Below, one piece after another: positions 6,423 through 9,449 of a stretch of 9,449 nucleotides of DNA. The stretch is taken from NCBI GenBank assembly GCA_002340515.1, contig DDMF01000120.1:6426-15874 (forward strand). Reading direction: 5' to 3'. A model generated the notes under the pieces. It saw only the letters and a program-made list of their open reading frames with translations, had not been told where the DNA came from and did not search any database. The stretch comes from Rhodobacteraceae bacterium UBA2553. GTDB taxonomy: Bacteria; Pseudomonadota; Alphaproteobacteria; Rhodobacterales; Rhodobacteraceae. The first letter of the stretch is position 1. Each line of letters begins with the position of its first letter. The translations under genes were made by a program, and so were the position numbers.

Positions 6423-7748
6423 TTAGCCCTTCGCGCGGATCACTTGCAGTAAAGGCAACAGCGCCGACATATCCGGGCCGTGGTCCATACCGGTCAGCGC
6501 TTTGCGCAGTGGCATGAACAGCCCGCGCCCTTTGCGACCGGTGGCGGTTTTTACCTCTTTGGTCCAGGCACCCCAAGTCTCAGCGGTGAAGGGACCGTCG
6601 GGCAGCATGGCCAGCGCCTCGGCGACAAACTCTTTGTCTTCATCGGCAATCACGGGGTCCGCACCGGTGGAACACAGCGCCCACCACGGGGCCAGATCCT
6701 TCAGCACGGTGATGTTCTCGCGCGCCACGTTCCAAAAGGCTTCACCTTTGTCAGCGGGCACACCCAGATCGGTTACGGTGTCCGCAACAGCATCGTAGGG
6801 CAGGGCCGCCAAATGGTGTGCGGTCAGTGGAAACAGATCTTGCACGTCAAATTTGGTCGGGGCAGCACCAAAGTTTGACAGATCAAATCCGTCCGCGATT
6901 TCATCCAAGGTCGACATCAACTCTACCGGTTGGCTCGATCCAAGGCGCGCCATCAGCGACAGAAGCGCCGCAGGCTCAACCCCTTGTTCGCGCAGATCAC
7001 GCAGTGCCAAAGTGCCCAGACGTTTCGACAATGCCTCACCCTGTGGACCGGTCAAAAGCGAATGATGGGCAAAGCTTGGCACCGTGCCACCCAGAGCCTC
7101 AATGATTTGAATTTGTGTCGCCGTATTGGTCACGTGATCGGATCCGCGCACCACATGGGTGATGCCGAAATCAATGTCGTCACAGACCGAGGCCAGCGTG
7201 TACAAAAACTGACCGTCACCGCGAATGAGCACCGGGTCAGACACCGACGCCGCATCAATCGACAGATCCCCCAAAATGCCGTCGGTCCAGTTGATCCGTT
7301 CCTGATCGAGCTTAAAGCGCCAATGCCCTTGGCCACGTTCTTCGCGCAGCTTGGCCTTTTCCTCATCAGACAAGGCCAGCGCCGAACGATCATAGACCGG
7401 GGGCTTGTGCATATTCAGCTGTTTCTTGCGCTTCAGGTCCAGTTCAACCGGCGTCTCAAAACACTCGTAAAACCGGGCTTTGTTGCGCAATTCCTGTGCT
7501 GCGGCCTCATAGCGGTCCAACCGTTCCGATTGCTTTTCAACCCGGTCCCATGTCAGGCCCAGCCATTCCAGATCCTGCATGATCGCGTCAGCATATTCCT
7601 GCTTTGAGCGCTCAGGGTCCGTGTCGTCGAGACGCAGAATGAACTGGCCGCCGGATTTGCGGGCGATCAGGTAATTGAAAAGGGCGGTGCGCAGGTTGCC
7701 CACATGGATGTATCCGGTGGGGGATGGCGCGAAACGGGTGGTGGTCAT
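6423..7748 (-). CDS. gltX: Glutamate--tRNA ligase (GluRS, compact zinc-less type)
   Basis: This cytoplasmic class I aminoacyl-tRNA synthetase of 441 residues joins glutamate to tRNA(Glu), and in many alphaproteobacteria also to tRNA(Gln) for the amidotransferase route. Catalytic signatures are the opening TTRFAPSPTGYIHVGNLRTALFNYL with the HIGH-type HVGN (15-18), LRLDDTDPERS (39-48), VVRGSDHVTNTATQIQIIEALGG (199-221), and the KMSKS-type loop as ALSKRLG (239-245). The zinc-binding cysteine cluster of enterobacterial GluRS is absent; only C96 remains in YECFETP. The ATG at 7748 is fixed by AAGGAGA eight bases upstream; an open frame extends 39 residues further upstream but precedes the invariant N-terminus. 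Alphaproteobacteria often carry two gltX genes and this could be either copy. It is monocistronic, divergent from the CopD-like gene, and ends at the shared terminator. Confidence 0.95.
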   Translation of the reverse strand: MTTTRFAPSPTGYIHVGNLRTALFNYLIARKSGGQFILRLDDTDPERSKQEYADAIMQDLEWLGLTWDRVEKQSERLDRYEAAAQELRNKARFYECFETPVELDLKRKKQLNMHKPPVYDRSALALSDEEKAKLREERGQGHWRFKLDQERINWTDGILGDLSIDAASVSDPVLIRGDGQFLYTLASVCDDIDFGITHVVRGSDHVTNTATQIQIIEALGGTVPSFAHHSLLTGPQGEALSKRLGTLALRDLREQGVEPAALLSLMARLGSSQPVELMSTLDEIADGFDLSNFGAAPTKFDVQDLFPLTAHHLAALPYDAVADTVTDLGVPADKGEAFWNVARENITVLKDLAPWWALCSTGADPVIADEDKEFVAEALAMLPDGPFTAETWGAWTKEVKTATGRKGRGLFMPLRKALTGMDHGPDMSALLPLLQVIRAKG

Positions 7749-7923
7749 AGGTCGTGTCTCCTTGCCGCGCTGTCCTTTCACAACGGGGCGGATTTGTCCA
7801 CCAGAAGCGTCTGGGCCCCGTGCGGCGGAATTCTGCAATTTCGCGCGGGGCTTGCGTTTCATCAAGGCGGGGGACCCGCGTGGTGCTAGCGTTGGGCAAA
7901 AGAGACGAGTGACGGAAGAGCAG

Positions 7924-8364
7924 ATGTTTTATATGATTCTCTCGCTGCACCTGATCGGGGCGGCAATTTGGACCGGCGGGCATATTATTCTAGCGCTGAC
8001 CGTGTTGCCGCGTGCGCTTGCTGCGCGCGATCCGGGCATTCTGACCCGATTTGAACAGGGATTTGAGCGGGTTGGCATGCCGGCGCTGTTGGTGCAGGTC
8101 GCGGGCGGGTTCTGGCTCGCCCATGATCTGGAGCCGGACTACGGGCTTTGGTTCAGCTTTTCCGACGTGCTTGTGACGGGCATCGCGGTGAAACTGATCC
8201 TGTTGGCGGTGACGATTATGTTTGCGATCAACGCCCGGTTTCGGGTGATCCCAACCTTATCGGCCGAGACGCTTCCGATCATGGCCTGGCACATCCGCGC
8301 GGTCACGGTGGTGTCGGTGCTTTTTGTGCTGACCGGGGCGTTTTTGCGCACCGGTGGGTTTTAG
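7924..8364 (+). CDS. CopD-family-like membrane protein (four helices)
   Basis: This 146-residue inner-membrane protein has four predicted helices at about 5-27, 50-66, 83-104 and 121-143. The first helix carries LHLIGAAIWTGGHIILALTVLPRAL, with histidines 9 and 20 facing a common side. Further histidines are H67 at the end of helix 2 and H123 in MAWHIRAV at the start of helix 4. Spaced histidines in a short four-helix bundle are typical of proteins annotated as the CopD copper-resistance family and related b-haem-binding bundles. I cannot tell copper from haem use here. The ATG at 7924 has GGAAGAG before it; an in-frame GTG at 7909 (adding MTEEQ) behind AGAGA is an alternative. The gene stands alone, divergent from gltX, with no copper chaperone or CopC beside it. 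Confidence 0.78.
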   Translation: MFYMILSLHLIGAAIWTGGHIILALTVLPRALAARDPGILTRFEQGFERVGMPALLVQVAGGFWLAHDLEPDYGLWFSFSDVLVTGIAVKLILLAVTIMFAINARFRVIPTLSAETLPIMAWHIRAVTVVSVLFVLTGAFLRTGGF

Positions 8365-8370
8365 GACTCT

Positions 8371-8407
8371 ATGCCTCCGGCGGGGATATTTTTGGAAAGA
8401 GGAAAAG
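8371..8407 (+). repeat. Short 3'-flanking element of Rhodobacterales type; weak terminator-like hairpin
   Basis: Seven bases after the CopD-like stop comes CCTCCGGCGGGGATATTTTT (8374-8393), then GGAAAGAGGAAAAG. CCTC/GGGG (8374-8377 with 8382-8385, one G-U pair) can form a small hairpin with a CGGC loop, followed by five T. From general knowledge, very similar strings recur after stop codons across Rhodobacterales genomes. Only one copy is present in this window, so repetition cannot be shown here. It may act as a minimal terminator or RNA 3' end. Confidence 0.5.
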
Positions 8408-8426
8408 GTGCGGGGCAGTTGGGGGA

Positions 8427-8855
8427 TCAGGTTGGTTGAACGGGCCAGATTTTGTTTAGGTCTTTAAGTCCGGTTTGGATGAGTGCGGCCAAAACGTCGA
8501 GGTTAACGTCATCTAACTTATTGATATAAAGGCAGGATACACCGGTTTTATGTTTGCCCAAACGGGCGAGGACATCGCCGTAATTCTGATAGCCGGGCAG
8601 GATGTAAATCGACAGCGCGGATTTCCGTGGGGAAAATCCGGTGGCGAGGAAATCGCCCTCGCGTCCGGTTTCATAGCAGTAATGATAGCGCCCGTAGCCG
8701 ATGATCGACGGCCCCCAAAGCTGCGGTTTGAACCCGGTGAGTTTGCTAAAAAGCGTGTTCAGCGTTTTGGCGTCCTTGCGGCGACGATCTGGGGTGATGG
8801 CTGTGATGAAATCCTCCACCGAGGCGCCGGTGGGCTGGGTCTTGTTTTGGGTCAC
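8427..8855 (-). CDS. DUF1801 domain protein (YdhG-like)
   Basis: This 142-residue soluble protein contains the DUF1801 core. VEDFITAITPDRRRKDAKTLNTLFSKLTG (13-41) is followed by WGPSIIGYGRYHYCYETGREGDFLATGFSPRKSALSIYIL (47-86), then LGKHKTGVSCLYINKLDDVNLDVL (99-122). The aromatic-rich strand before the basic KHKTG loop is characteristic. The related Bacillus protein YdhG (Fra) has been described as a frataxin-like iron chaperone, but this branch has no proven role and iron function here would be guesswork. I chose the GTG at 8855 because AAAGGAG lies six bases upstream. The open frame continues to an ATG at 8972, but that extension crosses a palindromic promoter region and the opposite gene's start, so it is unlikely to be translated. 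It converges with the CopD-like gene and diverges from the MBL-fold gene. Confidence 0.85.
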   Translation of the reverse strand: MTQNKTQPTGASVEDFITAITPDRRRKDAKTLNTLFSKLTGFKPQLWGPSIIGYGRYHYCYETGREGDFLATGFSPRKSALSIYILPGYQNYGDVLARLGKHKTGVSCLYINKLDDVNLDVLAALIQTGLKDLNKIWPVQPT

Positions 8856-8870
8856 CAAAGGCTCCTTTCT

Positions 8871-8895
8871 CGTCACATTTGTGTGACGCGCGTCA
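8871..8895. promoter_or_regulatory. Two overlapping palindromes, candidate operator in divergent promoter
   Basis: CGTCACATTTGTGTGACG (8871-8888) is a seven-base inverted repeat with a four-base centre. TGACGCGCGTCA (8884-8895) is a perfect 12-base palindrome sharing the TGACG half-site. Together they give three TGACG half-sites in alternating orientation, between the DUF1801 and MBL-fold genes and just upstream of a shared -10. This layout suits a dimeric repressor or activator; the regulator is unknown. Confidence 0.5.
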
Positions 8896-8912
8896 TTGTG
8901 GCGTGGATTTGG

Positions 8913-8941
8913 AGTATACTGCGCGGGTCTGTTTTTGCGAA
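8913..8941. promoter_or_regulatory. Symmetric -10 element of the divergent DUF1801/MBL promoter
   Basis: AGTATACT (8913-8920) is self-complementary, so a good TATACT -10 is read on both strands. For the minus strand, TTCGCA (8941 to 8936) lies 17 bases away and matches four of six -35 positions. For the plus strand no good -35 is seen, because the expected place is occupied by the palindromes at 8884-8895; this may mean activator dependence. Confidence 0.4.
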
Positions 8942-8964
8942 ATTCGATCTGAGGGAGAGAGTTC

Positions 8965-9435
8965 ATGTCCAATCCATCCCATATTCAACGGCGCCATTTA
9001 TTGCTTGCAGCGGGGGCCGCCCCTTTGGCGGTTTTGCCTGCTGGACCCGTGTTGGCAAGTGCTGCACAAATTGCCATTTCCACCGTGGATTTCCGCCGCT
9101 TTCGGGTGGGGCAGTTTGAGGTGACAACCCTGCTTGCGGGCATGCGCACGGTGGACAATCCACAGGCGATCTTTGGTATGAATGTCAGCGAAGAGGATTT
9201 TGCAAACGCCTCCAAGGCGGCCAATATCCCCACCAATGCCGCGCAGTTTTTCTTTACCCCAACGCTGGTGAACACGGGGGCGGAGCTGGTGCTGTTTGAC
9301 ACCGGGTTGAACCCCGCCGGGATCACGGCGGCCATCGGGGCGGCGGGCTATACGCCGGATCAGGTGGACATCGTGGTGCTGACCCATATGCATGGGGATC
9401 ATATTGGCGGGTTATCGGGGGATATGGGGGTGTGA
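8965..9435 (+). pseudogene. Tat-exported metallo-beta-lactamase-fold hydrolase, apparently frameshifted
   Basis: The frame starts at an ATG at 8965 behind GAGGGAGA and gives MSNPSHIQRRHLLLAAGAAPLAV, a twin-arginine signal (QRRHLLLA), so the protein should be exported. It continues as an MBL-fold enzyme: TPTLVNTGAELVLFDTGLNP (98-117) is the early beta-strand/DTG region, and VVLTHMHGDHIGGL (137-150) carries the HxHxDH metal-binding residues H141, H143, D145 and H146. Family proteins are normally about 300 residues, but this frame ends after 156 at a TGA (9433-9435), immediately after a run of five G (9426-9430). With six G the frame reads GDMGGVNRPQF and stays open to the window end, as expected for this family. 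So either a natural disruption or a one-base sequencing/assembly error is likely. Substrate is unknown; lactonase-like hydrolysis is possible but unproven. Confidence 0.75.
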
Positions 9436-9449
9436 ACCGCCCCCAGTTT

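Noticed and set aside
7749..7865. N-terminal extension of GluRS (39 residues from 7865)
   Set aside because: The ribosome binding site at about 7757-7763 and the invariant TTRFAPSPTG N-terminus fix the start at 7748; the extension is basic and low-complexity.
8871..8888. CRP/FNR-type binding site
   Set aside because: The half-sites are in the inverted order (TCACA-N4-TGTGA rather than TGTGA-N6-TCACA), so it does not fit CRP or FNR.
8856..8972. N-terminal extension of the DUF1801 protein to the ATG at 8972
   Set aside because: It crosses the divergent promoter palindromes and overlaps the MBL gene start, while GTG 8855 has an AAAGGAG at ideal spacing.
1..9449. A defence island, mobile element, CRISPR array, tRNA or other RNA gene
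   Set aside because: No transposase, integrase, repeat array, cloverleaf-like sequence or terminal inverted repeats were seen, and all gaps are short.

Overview
The window looks like a chromosomal piece from a marine-type alphaproteobacterium of the Rhodobacterales (Roseobacter group). I base this on the moderately high G+C, the NNG/NNC-rich codon use, and the gene set: a di-haem oxidoreductase / imelysin / DUF1513 iron operon, a solo GcvH, a compact zinc-less glutamyl-tRNA synthetase, and a short CCTCCGGCGGGG-ATATTTTT element after a stop codon. No taxonomic search was run. Nothing suggests a phage, plasmid, transposon, CRISPR array or RNA gene. Genes are tightly packed, and no gene-free stretch exceeds about 190 bases.

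Layout. Positions 1-2752 (minus strand) hold three tightly coupled genes read from right to left: a periplasmic di-haem cytochrome c oxidoreductase of the DUF1111 family, an imelysin-like periplasmic protein (gap of one base), and the N-terminus of a Tat-exported DUF1513 protein (one-base overlap, cut by the window edge). Just upstream is a TGA-N9-TCA palindrome of the kind bound by RirA/IscR-type iron regulators, sitting on a probable -10. This is an iron-acquisition operon. Positions 2875-3819 (minus) hold trxC, a zinc-binding thioredoxin with its own promoter, and a solo gcvH ending in its own intrinsic terminator. Divergent from gcvH is a gamma-glutamylcyclotransferase-like gene, whose 3' end overlaps that of a convergent MATE multidrug efflux transporter by 30 bases.

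From 5918 on, a small 73-residue protein of unknown function (plus strand) has a strong ribosome binding site. A hairpin terminator usable from both sides separates it from gltX (minus). Divergent from gltX is a four-helix CopD-like membrane protein, followed by the short Rhodobacterales-type 3' element. Next comes a minus-strand DUF1801 protein. Opposite it, across a palindrome-rich divergent promoter, starts a Tat-exported metallo-beta-lactamase-fold hydrolase. In the given sequence that hydrolase stops right after its THMHGDH metal motif, apparently because of one missing G in a G-run.

Most of the window is housekeeping and ordinary accessory content, and I see no clearly new system. The most useful leads are the iron box on the di-haem/imelysin operon, the imelysin that has lost the histidine of its GxHxxE motif, the palindromic operator between the DUF1801 and MBL genes, the frameshift in the MBL gene, and the uncharacterised 73-residue protein.
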